Shown piece after piece: positions 42,834-51,826 of a stretch of DNA of 64,000 nucleotides. The DNA is from Mycolicibacterium palauense (GTDB lineage: Bacteria > Actinomycetota > Actinomycetes > Mycobacteriales > Mycobacteriaceae). The notes under the pieces were generated by a model. That model was not told the origin of the DNA and did not search any database. It saw only the letters and a list, made by a program, of their open reading frames with translations. The stretch lies in NCBI RefSeq assembly GCF_002592005.1, contig NZ_NVQF01000021.1:1-64000 (forward strand). Direction: 5' to 3'. Position 1 is the first letter of the stretch. Each line of letters opens with the position of its first letter. A program made the translations under genes and the position numbers.

Positions 42834-44458
42834 ACGCCGTGATCAAGACCGACGCGCCGCCGGTGGCGGCGGTCGAGGACTTCTCGCTGTCGTTGGTGCG
42901 CAACGGCACCCGCAGCCGGGTACTCGACGGTGTCTCGGTGCGGATCGCGCCCGGCGAGATCCTCGGCCTGGTCGGCGAATCCGGTTCCGGCAAGAGCGTG
43001 CTGGCGCTGAGCCTGCTCGGCCTGCTGCCCCGCGCCTCGCAGCCTCAGGCCCACGGCAGCGTCACCGTGGGGGGTGTGGACATGCTGGGGGCCGGGGAGG
43101 CCGAACTGCGCAGGGTGCGCCGCGATCTGCTCGGCGCCATCTTCCAGGACCCGATGACCTCCCTGAACCCGACCATGCGCGTCGGTCGGCAGATCGGCGA
43201 GGCCACCCACGACGACGCCGAGTCCGTGCGGCTGCTGCAGACGGTCGGGGTCCGAGACGCCGCGCTGCGGCTGCGGGTCTACCCCCACGAACTCTCCGGC
43301 GGACTGCGGCAACGGGTGATGGCCGCGATCGCGGTGGCGGGGCGCCCGGCACTGGTGATCGCCGACGAACCCACCACCGCACTGGATGTCACGGTGCAGG
43401 CCCAGCTGCTCGACCTGCTGCGCGAACTCCGCGACGACTTCGGCTGCTCGGTGTTGCTGATCACCCACGACCTCGGCGTGGCCGACCAGATCGCCGACCG
43501 GCTGGCCGTGCTCTACCGCGGTGAGCTCGTCGAGATCGGACCTGCCGCGCGCGTGGTGCGCGACCCGCGTCACGAATACACCCGCTCGCTGCTGGCGGCG
43601 CGGCTGACCCTGACCATGCCGCGCGACGAGCGCTTCACCCGCGACGCCGAGAGTCCCGCGCCGGCACTGCGGATCAGTGGGCTGCACAAGACGTTCGCGG
43701 TGCGCAACGCCGGCCGGCGACGGGGCCTGCGCCGCGGCGGTACCGGGCAGCTGGCGGCGGTGGACGGGGTCGACCTGGAGGTGGCGGCGGGGGAGTCGCT
43801 GGCGATCGTCGGCGAGAGCGGCTCGGGTAAGTCGACCCTGCTGCGCATCGTGGCCGGGCTGGAGACACCGACGGCGGGCTCGGTGACGCTGTCCGGTGGC
43901 GGCGGGCCGCAGATGGTGTTCCAGGACGCGGGTTCCTCCCTGACCCCGTGGATGCGGGTCGGAGAGCTTCTCGGGGAGCGGTTGCGTGGCGGCCGCGGGT
44001 TCCGGGGCCTGCTGCGATCGGAGGTGGACCAGCGGGTGCGGGCAGCCCTGGATGCCGTGGGCCTGCCGCCGGAGGTGGCCCGGGCCCGTCCCGGGGAGCT
44101 CTCCGGCGGGCAACGGCAGCGGGTCGGGCTGGCCCGCGCGACGATGATCCCGCCGGCGGTCCTGCTGTGCGACGAACCCACCAGCGCGCTGGACGCGTCG
44201 CTGGCCAAGAGCGTGCTCGCGCTGATCCGCGATCTGCGGGCCCGGCTCGGGATGACGGTGCTCTTCGTCACCCACGATCTGGCGGTGGCCCGGCTGATGG
44301 GTGATCGCATCGCGGTGATGCAGGCCGGGCGTGTCGTCGAACTGGGCCCCGCCGAACAGGTGATCGCCCGACCGCGCGAGGACTACACCCGTACCCTGCT
44401 GGCGGCGGTCCCCGAGATCCGCGCCACACGCGCGGCGCCGGAGGGGGCCACACCATGA
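42830..44458 (+). CDS. Fused dipeptide-type ABC ATPase (DppD-DppF in one chain)
   Basis: A 542-aa protein with two complete ATPase domains. The first has GESGSGKS at 49-56, signature LSGGLRQRVM and VIADEPTTALD. The second has GESGSGKST at ~328-336, signature LSGGQRQRVGLAR and LLCDEPTSALD. It powers the two permeases that follow. GTG 42830 overlaps the PuuE-like stop (GTGA). The importer family takes up peptides, nickel, opines and glycosylated small molecules. Confidence 0.94.
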   Translation: MNAVIKTDAPPVAAVEDFSLSLVRNGTRSRVLDGVSVRIAPGEILGLVGESGSGKSVLALSLLGLLPRASQPQAHGSVTVGGVDMLGAGEAELRRVRRDLLGAIFQDPMTSLNPTMRVGRQIGEATHDDAESVRLLQTVGVRDAALRLRVYPHELSGGLRQRVMAAIAVAGRPALVIADEPTTALDVTVQAQLLDLLRELRDDFGCSVLLITHDLGVADQIADRLAVLYRGELVEIGPAARVVRDPRHEYTRSLLAARLTLTMPRDERFTRDAESPAPALRISGLHKTFAVRNAGRRRGLRRGGTGQLAAVDGVDLEVAAGESLAIVGESGSGKSTLLRIVAGLETPTAGSVTLSGGGGPQMVFQDAGSSLTPWMRVGELLGERLRGGRGFRGLLRSEVDQRVRAALDAVGLPPEVARARPGELSGGQRQRVGLARATMIPPAVLLCDEPTSALDASLAKSVLALIRDLRARLGMTVLFVTHDLAVARLMGDRIAVMQAGRVVELGPAEQVIARPREDYTRTLLAAVPEIRATRAAPEGATP

Positions 44459-45309
44459 TCGCGACGTTGATGACCCGTTCCCGGGCTCGACCGTCGACCC
44501 GTTCCGCCGGCGCGGCCCGTACCGGCGCCTGGGTCCCGGTGGGGTTGCTCGGCCTGGTGACCCTGCTGGCGGTCTGCGCCCGGATGCTGGCGCCCTACGA
44601 CCCGATCCAGCCCGTCGGCCCGGTCAACCTTCCTCCGCTGAGCCCCGGGCATCTGCTGGGTACCGACGGTATCGGCCGGGACCTGTTGTCGCGGACCCTG
44701 ATCGGCATCCAGGTCAGCTGGCTCAGCGCACTGGTGGTGGTGGCCGGCGGGCTGCTCATCGGAGGCACCATCGGCCTGATCGCGGGCGCCACCGGAGGCT
44801 GGCTCGACTCGGTGGTGCTGATGCGGATCACCGACCTGTTCCTGGCGCTGCCCGGCGCGCTGGTGGCCATCGCCATCGTCGCCGCCCTGGGAACCGGTCT
44901 GGTCAACACGCTGATCGGGGTGGCGATCGTCTGGTGGCCGTACTACGCGCGCATCGTGCGCGGCGAGGTCAAGGCGCTGGCGGCCCGCCCCCACGTGGAG
45001 GCCGCGCGGCTGTCCGGGGTACCGCGGCGGCGAATCCTGCTGCGGCACCTGCTGCCCGGTGTGGTGCCCACGGCGGTGGTCAGCGCCAGCCTGGACATCG
45101 GCAACGTGGTGTTGCTGCTGGCGGCGCTGTCCTTCCTCGGACTCGGCCAGAAGGCGCCGGCGCCCGAACTGGGTGCGGACACCGCACGCGCCCTGAGTCA
45201 GCTGCTCAGCCAGTGGAGGGTGCCGGGCATCCCCGGGATCGCGGTGCTACTGCTGAGCCTGATCGCCAACCTGGGCGGCGACGCCATCCGCAACCTGGTG
45301 GGGCGGTGA
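44455..45309 (+). CDS. DppC-type ABC permease
   Basis: A 284-aa permease with about six hydrophobic segments. The family start LAPYDPIQPV precedes HLLGTDGIGRDLLSRTLIG, and the coupling loop reads EAARLSGVPRRRILLRHLLPG. It overlaps the ATPase gene by 4 bp. It pairs with the DppB-type permease encoded next. Confidence 0.93.
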   Translation: MIATLMTRSRARPSTRSAGAARTGAWVPVGLLGLVTLLAVCARMLAPYDPIQPVGPVNLPPLSPGHLLGTDGIGRDLLSRTLIGIQVSWLSALVVVAGGLLIGGTIGLIAGATGGWLDSVVLMRITDLFLALPGALVAIAIVAALGTGLVNTLIGVAIVWWPYYARIVRGEVKALAARPHVEAARLSGVPRRRILLRHLLPGVVPTAVVSASLDIGNVVLLLAALSFLGLGQKAPAPELGADTARALSQLLSQWRVPGIPGIAVLLLSLIANLGGDAIRNLVGR

Positions 45310-45313
45310 GACC

Positions 45314-46306
45314 ATGGTGAGCTTTCTGACCCGCCGGCTCGCGGCGGCCGTGGTGATCCTGCTGGTGTTGACGATGGTGATCTTCGTGCTGCAATCGGTG
45401 TCGCCCGGCGACCCGGCGCGCGCCTACGTCGGCGCCAACGCCTCCCCGCAGACCGTGGCCGCTGAACGGCACCGATTGGGTTTGGACGACCCGTTCTTCA
45501 CCCGCTACGCCCATTACCTGGGCGGGCTGGTCACCGGGGATCTCGGCCGCTCGCTGCGCACCCGCCAGCCCGTCACCGCCGACCTGGCCACCTACCTGCC
45601 CGCGACCGTCGAGCTCGTCGTCGCCGCATTCCTGCTCGCGCTGGTGTTCGCGACGTTGTTCGCGCTCTCGGGTGCGCTGCGCTGGCCCGGCGCGGCGCTG
45701 GGCCGGGGAGTGCTGCTGCTGCTCGCAACGGCCCCACCGTTCCTGCTGGCGCTGGTCGGGATCATCGTGTTCTTCGGTCAACTCGGCTGGTTGCCGGCCC
45801 GCGGGGTCGGCGACTTCCAGGATCCGGGGCCCACTGGGATGCAGCTGCTCGACACCGCTCTGCACGGTCAGGCCGACGCCTTCCTCGACGCGCTGCAACA
45901 CCTGGCGTTGCCCGCGATCGTCTTGTCGATCGCCCCGGCGGTCGCGATCGGCCGGGTGTTCCGCGCGTCGGTGACCGGGGTGCTCGACGTCGACTACGTG
46001 CGCACCGCGCGGTCCAAGGGACTCACCGAGCGCCAGGTTGTTGCCCACCACGTGGTGCGCAACGCGGTGGGCCCCGCGTTGTCGATGGGAGGCCTGCAGC
46101 TGGGCTTCATGTTCGCCGGTGTCGTTGTGGTGGAACAGATCTTCTCCTGGCCCGGCATCGGTAACTACCTGGCCGCCTCGATACCGGTGTCCGACTTCCC
46201 GGCGATCGCCGGGGTGACGCTTGTCCTCGGCGCCATCTACGTCCTGTCCAACGTCGTCGTCGACCTGCTGCAGGCTGCCGCGGACCCCCGTGTCGCGGCC
46301 GAGTGA
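45314..46306 (+). CDS. DppB-type ABC permease
   Basis: A 330-aa permease. The N-terminal helix is VVILLVLTMVIFVLQSV, followed by the family's GLDDPFFTRYAHYLGGLVTG and the coupling loop YVRTARSKGLTERQVVAHHV. It starts 4 bp after the DppC stop and forms the pore with it. Here C precedes B, the reverse of the common order. Confidence 0.93.
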   Translation: MVSFLTRRLAAAVVILLVLTMVIFVLQSVSPGDPARAYVGANASPQTVAAERHRLGLDDPFFTRYAHYLGGLVTGDLGRSLRTRQPVTADLATYLPATVELVVAAFLLALVFATLFALSGALRWPGAALGRGVLLLLATAPPFLLALVGIIVFFGQLGWLPARGVGDFQDPGPTGMQLLDTALHGQADAFLDALQHLALPAIVLSIAPAVAIGRVFRASVTGVLDVDYVRTARSKGLTERQVVAHHVVRNAVGPALSMGGLQLGFMFAGVVVVEQIFSWPGIGNYLAASIPVSDFPAIAGVTLVLGAIYVLSNVVVDLLQAAADPRVAAE

Positions 46307-46385
46307 GGAGGTGAAGGTTCTTCCCGCATCCGCGCGATGCATCGGCAGTTCTCGTACCGAACGCACGTCAGAATCTAGGAGACAC

Positions 46386-47987
46386 ATGCACATCCGCCCG
46401 TTGCGCATCGGCGCCGCCGTTGGCGCCGCGCTGACCCTGGCCCTGGCCGGCTGTAGTTCCGGCACCCCCAACTCGTCGGGTGGCGGCGGGTCCGCCCCCG
46501 CCGACGGCACCCTGATCGTCGGTCTGCTCGGTGACATCGGACAGCCGCCCGACCCCGACATCTACTACGCCAACAACGGCACCGCGATCATGATCAACGC
46601 CTACGAGGGCCTGGTGCAGTACAAGAACAACACCGACCAGGTGGAGATCGCGCCGCGGCTGGCGGAGTCCTGGGAGGTCAACCCGACCAATGACGTCTAC
46701 ACCTTCCACCTCCGGCACGGGGTGACCTTCCACGACGGCACCCCGTTCACCTCGGCCGCCGTGGACGTCGCGTTCAAACGGCGGATCGCGGTCAAGGGCG
46801 GGGCGGCCTACATGGTCGACGTCGTCAAGAGCGTCCAGACACCCGACGACTACACCGCGGTGATCACGCTCAACGAGCCCAACACGGCCTTCCTGAGCTA
46901 CCTGGCCTCGCCGTTCGGGCCGAAAATGGAGTCGCCGGAAGGACTCAAGGCCAATGCCGGCGGCGACGACGCCCAGACCTACCTGTCCAGCCACGACCTG
47001 GGCACCGGGCCGTACATGCTCACCGCCGCGGAGACCGGGGTGAAGTACGAACTGAGCGCCTACGACGGGTACTGGGGTCCCAAGTCGCCCTTCACGAAGA
47101 TCGAGCTGCCGGTGTACACCGACGAGTCGGCGCTGGAGCTGGCGTTCGACAACGGCACCGTCGATGTGATCGTGGCCGCCCTGCCCTCGTCGAGCCTGGA
47201 CAAGTACGCCGACAGGGAGGGTGTCTCCAACTACTTCCTGCCGACGCTGCAGGGGGCGATGGTGACCGTCAACCCCACCCACCCGTTCTTCGCCGGGGCC
47301 GACGCGCGTGTCGCGTTCCTCAAGTCGATCGACCAGCAGTCGCTGGTGAACCAGGTGCTGGGCAAGCGCTCCGAGGTGGCCACCACGATGTACGCCAAGG
47401 GCATGATCCACTCCGATGACCCCGCGGTGGTCGACAAGCAGGCCATCTCGTATGACGCGGGCGCGTTGAAGGGCTACGTCGACGGGCTGCCCGCAGGCAC
47501 CGACAAGAAGCTGGTGATCGGCTATGCCAACGGCAACGTCAACGCGCAGTCCATGGCCAACATCGTGGTGGCCAACCTGCAGTCCATCGGGCTGGATGCC
47601 TCCGCGCAGGGCTACGACACCTCGACGGTGTTCGGCTGGATCAACGATCCGCCCACCGGCCCGGACGCCTTCGTCGACGGTAACAACGGGCCCGACGGCG
47701 GAGACCCCTACATGTGGGGTCACGTGTTCTGGGACGCCTCCGGCGGGATCAATTACTTCGGCTGCCAGTCCGAGGAGGTCAACACACTGCTCGACGACGG
47801 CCTGCGCACCGGCGATATGGCCACCTACGTCAAGGCCGGCGATCTCTACGGCAAGACCGGCTGCTTTTTCAACCTGTCCTACAACCAGGACTGGGTGCTC
47901 GCCCAGGACTGGTTGACCGGTGTGCCGGAAAGTCAGAACATCGGAGCCAACGAGCTGAACTTCTCACTGCTCGGTGTGTCCACGTGA
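46386..47987 (+). CDS. Dipeptide/nickel-type (family 5) substrate-binding lipoprotein
   Basis: A 533-aa SBP_bac_5 protein. The signal peptide ends in lipobox LALAGC with Cys23, followed by a Ser/Gly linker. The core has LAESWEVNPTNDVYTFHLRH and GVTFHDGTPFTSAAVDVAF, the family fingerprint. It catches the ligand of the cluster 2 importer outside the membrane. CTAGGAG before ATG 46386 sets the start. A strong hairpin follows the stop. Confidence 0.93.
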   Translation: MHIRPLRIGAAVGAALTLALAGCSSGTPNSSGGGGSAPADGTLIVGLLGDIGQPPDPDIYYANNGTAIMINAYEGLVQYKNNTDQVEIAPRLAESWEVNPTNDVYTFHLRHGVTFHDGTPFTSAAVDVAFKRRIAVKGGAAYMVDVVKSVQTPDDYTAVITLNEPNTAFLSYLASPFGPKMESPEGLKANAGGDDAQTYLSSHDLGTGPYMLTAAETGVKYELSAYDGYWGPKSPFTKIELPVYTDESALELAFDNGTVDVIVAALPSSSLDKYADREGVSNYFLPTLQGAMVTVNPTHPFFAGADARVAFLKSIDQQSLVNQVLGKRSEVATTMYAKGMIHSDDPAVVDKQAISYDAGALKGYVDGLPAGTDKKLVIGYANGNVNAQSMANIVVANLQSIGLDASAQGYDTSTVFGWINDPPTGPDAFVDGNNGPDGGDPYMWGHVFWDASGGINYFGCQSEEVNTLLDDGLRTGDMATYVKAGDLYGKTGCFFNLSYNQDWVLAQDWLTGVPESQNIGANELNFSLLGVST

Positions 47988-47990
47988 GAC

Positions 47991-48024
47991 GGTGGGGTCG
48001 CACGCGCAGGCGTGCGACCCCACC
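47991..48024 (+). terminator. 15-bp perfect hairpin, terminator after the binding protein
   Basis: GGTGGGGTCGCACGC (47991-48005) pairs perfectly with 48010-48024 around the loop GCAG, starting 3 nt after the stop codon. There is no T-tract. It separates the catabolic/transport genes from the GntR gene 49 bp further on, so the regulator may have lower or separate expression. Confidence 0.75.
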
Positions 48025-48072
48025 CCGGCGGGCCCGGAGTGCGGCCCGAAGGCCGGTCTGGAAGCGAGGAAA

Positions 48073-48801
48073 ATGTCCGGCACTGTCGATGCCTTCGGGA
48101 CCGAGCCCGCGGAGACGGTCAACGGGTCGTCCCGGGAATCAGCCCGGGAATCAGCCCGGGAATCACTGTCCCGGCACATCTATGCCACGGTGCGTGAGCG
48201 CATCATCCTCGGGCAGTATCCGCAGGGCAGCCGGCTGCCCGAACAGCGCATCGGGGAGGAACTGCACGTCTCCCGGGTGCCGCTGCGTGAGGCCGTTCCC
48301 CTGCTGGAACGTGACGGATTCGTGCACTCCTATCCGCGCCGGGGTGCGGTGGTGGCGCGGTGGGACGCCAAGTCCATCGACGATCTCTTCGACGTGCGGT
48401 TGTCGTTGGAGGTCGGGGCCGCCCGCTACGCGGCCCGGGCGGTGGGCCGGGGCGCGTCGATGGAGATCCTCGACGGAGCGCTGGAGCGCGCGCAGCGCAC
48501 CGTCGCCGACGGGGACCCCTACGCTATTGCCCAGGGCAGTACCGCATTTCACGAAGCCGTCGTCGAAACCTCATGCAATGAACTGATGGTCCGGCTGATG
48601 GGCACCATCTCCGGGCGCATCACCTGGCTGTTCTACCTGACCAGCGGACTGCCCGCCGACGAGGCCTTCCATGACCACGTTGTGCTGCGTGACGCCATCG
48701 CCTCCGGCAACGAACGGGTGGCGGAGTCCGTCGCCTACGCACACATCGAGCGGGACCGGGAACCGACGTTCGAGGCGATGCGGGACCAGATGGAGCTCTA
48801 G
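48073..48801 (+). CDS. GntR-family (FCD) regulator of cluster 2
   Basis: About 242 aa. Winged helix at ~40-105: YATVRERIILGQYPQGSRLP, then EQRIGEELHVSRVPLREAVPLLERDGFV. The FCD domain follows, with FDVRLSLEVGAARYA and STAFHEAVVE. GAGGA before ATG 48073 sets the start; a longer frame would translate the terminator hairpin. The N-terminal arm holds the in-frame repeat SARE (12 bp). It probably acts on the palindrome at 37468-37483. Confidence 0.92.
   Translation: MSGTVDAFGTEPAETVNGSSRESARESARESLSRHIYATVRERIILGQYPQGSRLPEQRIGEELHVSRVPLREAVPLLERDGFVHSYPRRGAVVARWDAKSIDDLFDVRLSLEVGAARYAARAVGRGASMEILDGALERAQRTVADGDPYAIAQGSTAFHEAVVETSCNELMVRLMGTISGRITWLFYLTSGLPADEAFHDHVVLRDAIASGNERVAESVAYAHIERDREPTFEAMRDQMEL
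48133..48165 (+). repeat. 2.75 x 12-bp in-frame tandem repeat in the GntR gene
   Basis: CGGGAATCAGCC occurs twice perfectly plus nine bases of a third copy. It encodes RESARESARES in the flexible arm before the DNA-binding domain. Confidence 0.93.
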
Positions 48802-48882
48802 GACGCGGGTGCCCGGCCACGGTGCATCGCGGGGCCGCTGGCGGTCCTGTCGGACGAATCGGGCCGGCGTGTGCGGCGACGC

Positions 48883-49440
48883 CTACCGGGGCCCGGCCGC
48901 CGACCCGGTCAGGGTCGCACCGTCGGGGGCCTGGAGCAGGCAGATCACGGTGCTGGGCAACGGATTCGCCGAGGTGCGGTCCTGGCGGGAGTCGATCAGA
49001 TAGGAGATCACGTAGTCGCCGGCGTCGACCGGTGTGCCGGTGTAGTCGGCGAGACTCTCGGCGCACCTGCGGTTGGCCACGTCGGCGACGGCCGCGTTCA
49101 CCTCGACCGGCGCCCGCTGGTACACCTCGGCGGCATGCGGTGCCGCGCAGTCGACCACGGTGACCATGACGACGCCGGGGTCGGTGGGCGGCGCCGCGGA
49201 CAGGCATTCGCCGGCGGCCAGGTCGATCCAGCGCTCCGGGTGCGGCCCGGGCGCCGGGGACGGCGGCGTTGCGGCCGGCCGTGCGGCCGCAGCGGGGGAG
49301 GAGGCGGCTGTGCCGGTGCCAGTGCCAGTGCCGGTGCCGCTGGCTGGCCCCGGACCGTGGCCGCAGGCGCCGATCAGCGCCACCGGCAGCAGCAGGGCGG
49401 GCAGGAGGACGCGCGGTGCGGTGCGGCTGCGGTCGACCAC
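48883..49440 (-). CDS. Secreted lipoprotein, septum-formation-like domain
   Basis: A 185-aa lipoprotein: hydrophobic signal to lipobox LIGAC (Cys26), then a Gly-Thr repeat linker and a Pro/Ala-rich stretch to ~68. The C-terminal domain has the paired pattern AGECLSAAPPTDPGVVMVTV then DCAAPHAAEVYQ, as in actinobacterial septum-formation-type extracytoplasmic domains. The linker is coded by five 6-bp units (49310-49339). Function unknown. The GTG start precedes the signal peptide directly. Confidence 0.8.
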   Translation of the reverse strand: MVDRSRTAPRVLLPALLLPVALIGACGHGPGPASGTGTGTGTGTAASSPAAAARPAATPPSPAPGPHPERWIDLAAGECLSAAPPTDPGVVMVTVVDCAAPHAAEVYQRAPVEVNAAVADVANRRCAESLADYTGTPVDAGDYVISYLIDSRQDRTSANPLPSTVICLLQAPDGATLTGSAAGPR

Positions 49441-49566
49441 GGCGCCTCGATTCCGGTTCGAGCGACTCGCCGGTGAGTGTAGGCCGCACCCGGTCGATGG
49501 AGCCGCGATTCGCCTGCGGATTCGATCGATCGATCGGTAATGGCGTTACCCCGGGGCTTGACGACG

Positions 49567-49584
49567 TCGTAAGCCGTCTTACGA
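49567..49584. promoter_or_regulatory. 18-bp inverted repeat before the Rv2627c-like gene
   Basis: TCGTAAG, four bases, CTTACGA form a perfect 7+4+7 inverted repeat ending 7 nt before the GTG start. The form suggests an operator (TetR-like) or a leader hairpin. It is not a DosR box. Confidence 0.5.
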
Positions 49585-49591
49585 TCGAACT

Positions 49592-50857
49592 GTGACCGAA
49601 CCGGATGCTTCGGACGATTCCGCGGAGCCGAGTGCCGGGGAGCAGCACCGAGCGCTTCCCGGCAACGCCCTGCTGGACGCCGCAATCGGCCCGCTGGCCA
49701 GGACCGGGCGGTACTACGCGGGTTCGTGGCGTCACTACCTGAGCGGACGGGGCCGCGGCGAGCTTCCGCTGACCCGGCCGACCCTGTCCCTGGCGGCGCA
49801 CGCGCTCCGCGACGAGATCGTCCTGCAGGGCCTGCGGGTGCAGCGCCCCCTGAGCCAGGGCGACGCCTTCGACCGGATCAACCTCGAGGTCACCGAGGCG
49901 CTGGAGTTCTACGGCGCGAAGGGTTACCTGGACAAACCCGAGAAGTTCTTCAAACGTCCGCCGAAGCTGACCGACCTGACCCTGGAGCCGGTCAAGACCC
50001 GGCGCCACAGCTACCAGCGTCTGGTGTTCGACAGCGGATACGCCCCGGACCCCGCCGAACCGGGCGCCGAGCGGTGGCAGAGCTACACCGGAAACCGGCG
50101 CGTGTACGGTCTGCTGCTGCGGCATCCGGAGCCCCGCCCCTGGCTGGTCTGCGTGCACGGCGCCGAGATGGGCCGCGCCGGGGTGGACCTCACCCTGTTC
50201 CGGGCCTGGCACCTGCACGAGGACTTCGGCCTGAACCTGCTGTTGCCGGTGCTGCCGATGCACGGCCCCCGGGCGCGCAACCTGCCCAAGGGCAGGTCCA
50301 TCCCCGGTGAGGACGTCCTCGACGACGTGCACTTCGCGGCCCAGTCGGTGTGGGACGTTCGTCGGGTGCTGTCCTGGATCCGGGCCCAGGAGCCGGAGTC
50401 GGCCATCGGGCTCAACAGCATCTCGCTGGGCGGTTACGTCACCTCGCTGGTGGCCAGCCTCGAGGACGGCCTGACCTGCGCGATCCTCGGTGTTCCGGTC
50501 GCCGACCTGGTGGAACTCCTGGGCCGGCACTCCTGGATGGGGCCCGAGGATCCCCGCCGCGAGGCCGTGGACCATGCGGCGCCGCTGGGCCGGATGGTCT
50601 CCCCGTTGTCGCTGCAGCCCAGGGTGCCGATGTCGGGCCGCTTCGTCTACGGCGGGGTCGCCGACCGGGTGGTGCACCCGCGCCACCAGGTGGAGCGGCT
50701 GTGGGAGCACTGGGGCAAACCCGAGATCGTCTGGTACCGCGGCGGGCACACCGGCTTCTTCACCCGCCCCGTGCAGCGGTTCATCGACGCCGCTCTGGTG
50801 CAATCGGGCCTGGTGGGACCGGCTCCGGCGGCCAGGAAAGCCGACCGGACGGCCTGA
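49592..50857 (+). CDS. Alpha/beta hydrolase, Rv2627c-like
   Basis: A 421-aa hydrolase-fold protein that closely resembles M. tuberculosis Rv2627c as I recall it, including RPTLSLAAHALRDEIVLQGL, HPEPRPWLVCVHGAEMGRA and EHWGKPEIVWYRGGHTGFF. The nucleophile is Ser in LNSISLGGYV and the His is in RGGHTGF; the Asp is probably in GGVADRVVHP. Rv2627c is a DosR-regulon member of unknown substrate. No DosR box is visible directly upstream here; the 18-bp inverted repeat is instead. Confidence 0.88.
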   Translation: MTEPDASDDSAEPSAGEQHRALPGNALLDAAIGPLARTGRYYAGSWRHYLSGRGRGELPLTRPTLSLAAHALRDEIVLQGLRVQRPLSQGDAFDRINLEVTEALEFYGAKGYLDKPEKFFKRPPKLTDLTLEPVKTRRHSYQRLVFDSGYAPDPAEPGAERWQSYTGNRRVYGLLLRHPEPRPWLVCVHGAEMGRAGVDLTLFRAWHLHEDFGLNLLLPVLPMHGPRARNLPKGRSIPGEDVLDDVHFAAQSVWDVRRVLSWIRAQEPESAIGLNSISLGGYVTSLVASLEDGLTCAILGVPVADLVELLGRHSWMGPEDPRREAVDHAAPLGRMVSPLSLQPRVPMSGRFVYGGVADRVVHPRHQVERLWEHWGKPEIVWYRGGHTGFFTRPVQRFIDAALVQSGLVGPAPAARKADRTA

Positions 50858-50943
50858 ACCGCCGCGCGGTCGCGGCCACCGAATCGCGGCGACGCGGGGC
50901 GGGAATCCCCTCACGACGACGGATCGGCCCCTATTCTTCGACT

Positions 50944-51810
50944 GTGATCGATCGCCGCAAGATGATGTTGATGACCGGCGTCGGTGTGCTCGGCGCGGCC
51001 CTGTCTGCGCCGAAGGCCCTGGCCGAGCCGCCGCAACCGGACAACCCGCCGGGGCCGCCGCTGCCGGGTCCCGGGGCGCCGCCGGCGCCCGGAGCGGCCA
51101 ACCAGGGCGGTCTGCTGTTCGCCGACGAGTTCGACGGCCCCGCCGGTGCGCCGCCGGACTACTCGAAATGGCGCCCGGCGCTGGAGCGCGAGACCATCCG
51201 CAACCCGGTGTTCTGGGATCGCCCCGAGAACATGGGGCAGTACCGCGACAGCCGGGAGAACCTGTTCCTCGACGGCAACGGCAACCTGGTCATCCGCGCC
51301 ACCAAACAGGGCAGTAACTACGTCAGCGCCAAGATCTGGGGCACCCGGCCGGTGGGTATCGGCAGCAACTGGGAGGCCCGGATCAAGATGGAATGCCTGA
51401 CCGCGGGGTGCTGGCCGGCCTGGTGGATCCTCAACGACCACCCCGCCGTCGGCGGCGAGGTCGACCTCATCGAGTGGTACGGCAACGGGGAGTGGCCCTC
51501 GGGCACCACCGTGCACTCCACCCTGGACGGCACGTCACACGAAACGATGCCGATGTCCGTGGACGGCAACTGGCACACCTGGCGGGCGATGTGGGACCAG
51601 AACGGTTTCTACTTCTGGAAGGACTACGTCGACGGCATGCAGCCGTACTTCCAGGTGCCGGCCTTCTCGATGGACCCGTGGCCGTTCAACAACCCCGGCT
51701 ACACCTTCGTGCCGGTGCTCAACCTGGCGGTCGCCGGCTCCGGCGGCGGCGACCCCGGCGGCGGCAGCTATCCCGCGCAGATGCTGGTGGACTACGTGCG
51801 CATCTGGTGA
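50944..51810 (+). CDS. Secreted glycoside hydrolase family 16 protein
   Basis: A 288-aa secreted beta-glucanase-like enzyme. The N-terminus has a Tat-like signal (DRRKMMLMTGVGVLGAAL, cleavage after ALA at ~27), then a Pro-rich linker and the GH16 domain (LLFADEFDGPAG onward). The catalytic motif is Glu172-Val-Asp174-Leu-Ile-Glu177 in GEVDLIEWYG. It resembles the mycobacterial Rv0315-type beta-1,3-glucanase homologues. It starts 86 bp after the Rv2627c-like gene. Confidence 0.9.
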   Translation: MIDRRKMMLMTGVGVLGAALSAPKALAEPPQPDNPPGPPLPGPGAPPAPGAANQGGLLFADEFDGPAGAPPDYSKWRPALERETIRNPVFWDRPENMGQYRDSRENLFLDGNGNLVIRATKQGSNYVSAKIWGTRPVGIGSNWEARIKMECLTAGCWPAWWILNDHPAVGGEVDLIEWYGNGEWPSGTTVHSTLDGTSHETMPMSVDGNWHTWRAMWDQNGFYFWKDYVDGMQPYFQVPAFSMDPWPFNNPGYTFVPVLNLAVAGSGGGDPGGGSYPAQMLVDYVRIW

Positions 51811-51826
51811 CGCGGGGAGGATCCCG

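Noticed and set aside
48811-50914. Long minus-strand frame opposite the Rv2627c-like gene
   Set aside because: Arg/His/Val/Gln-rich antisense shadow; the plus-strand protein has a full alpha/beta-hydrolase pattern.
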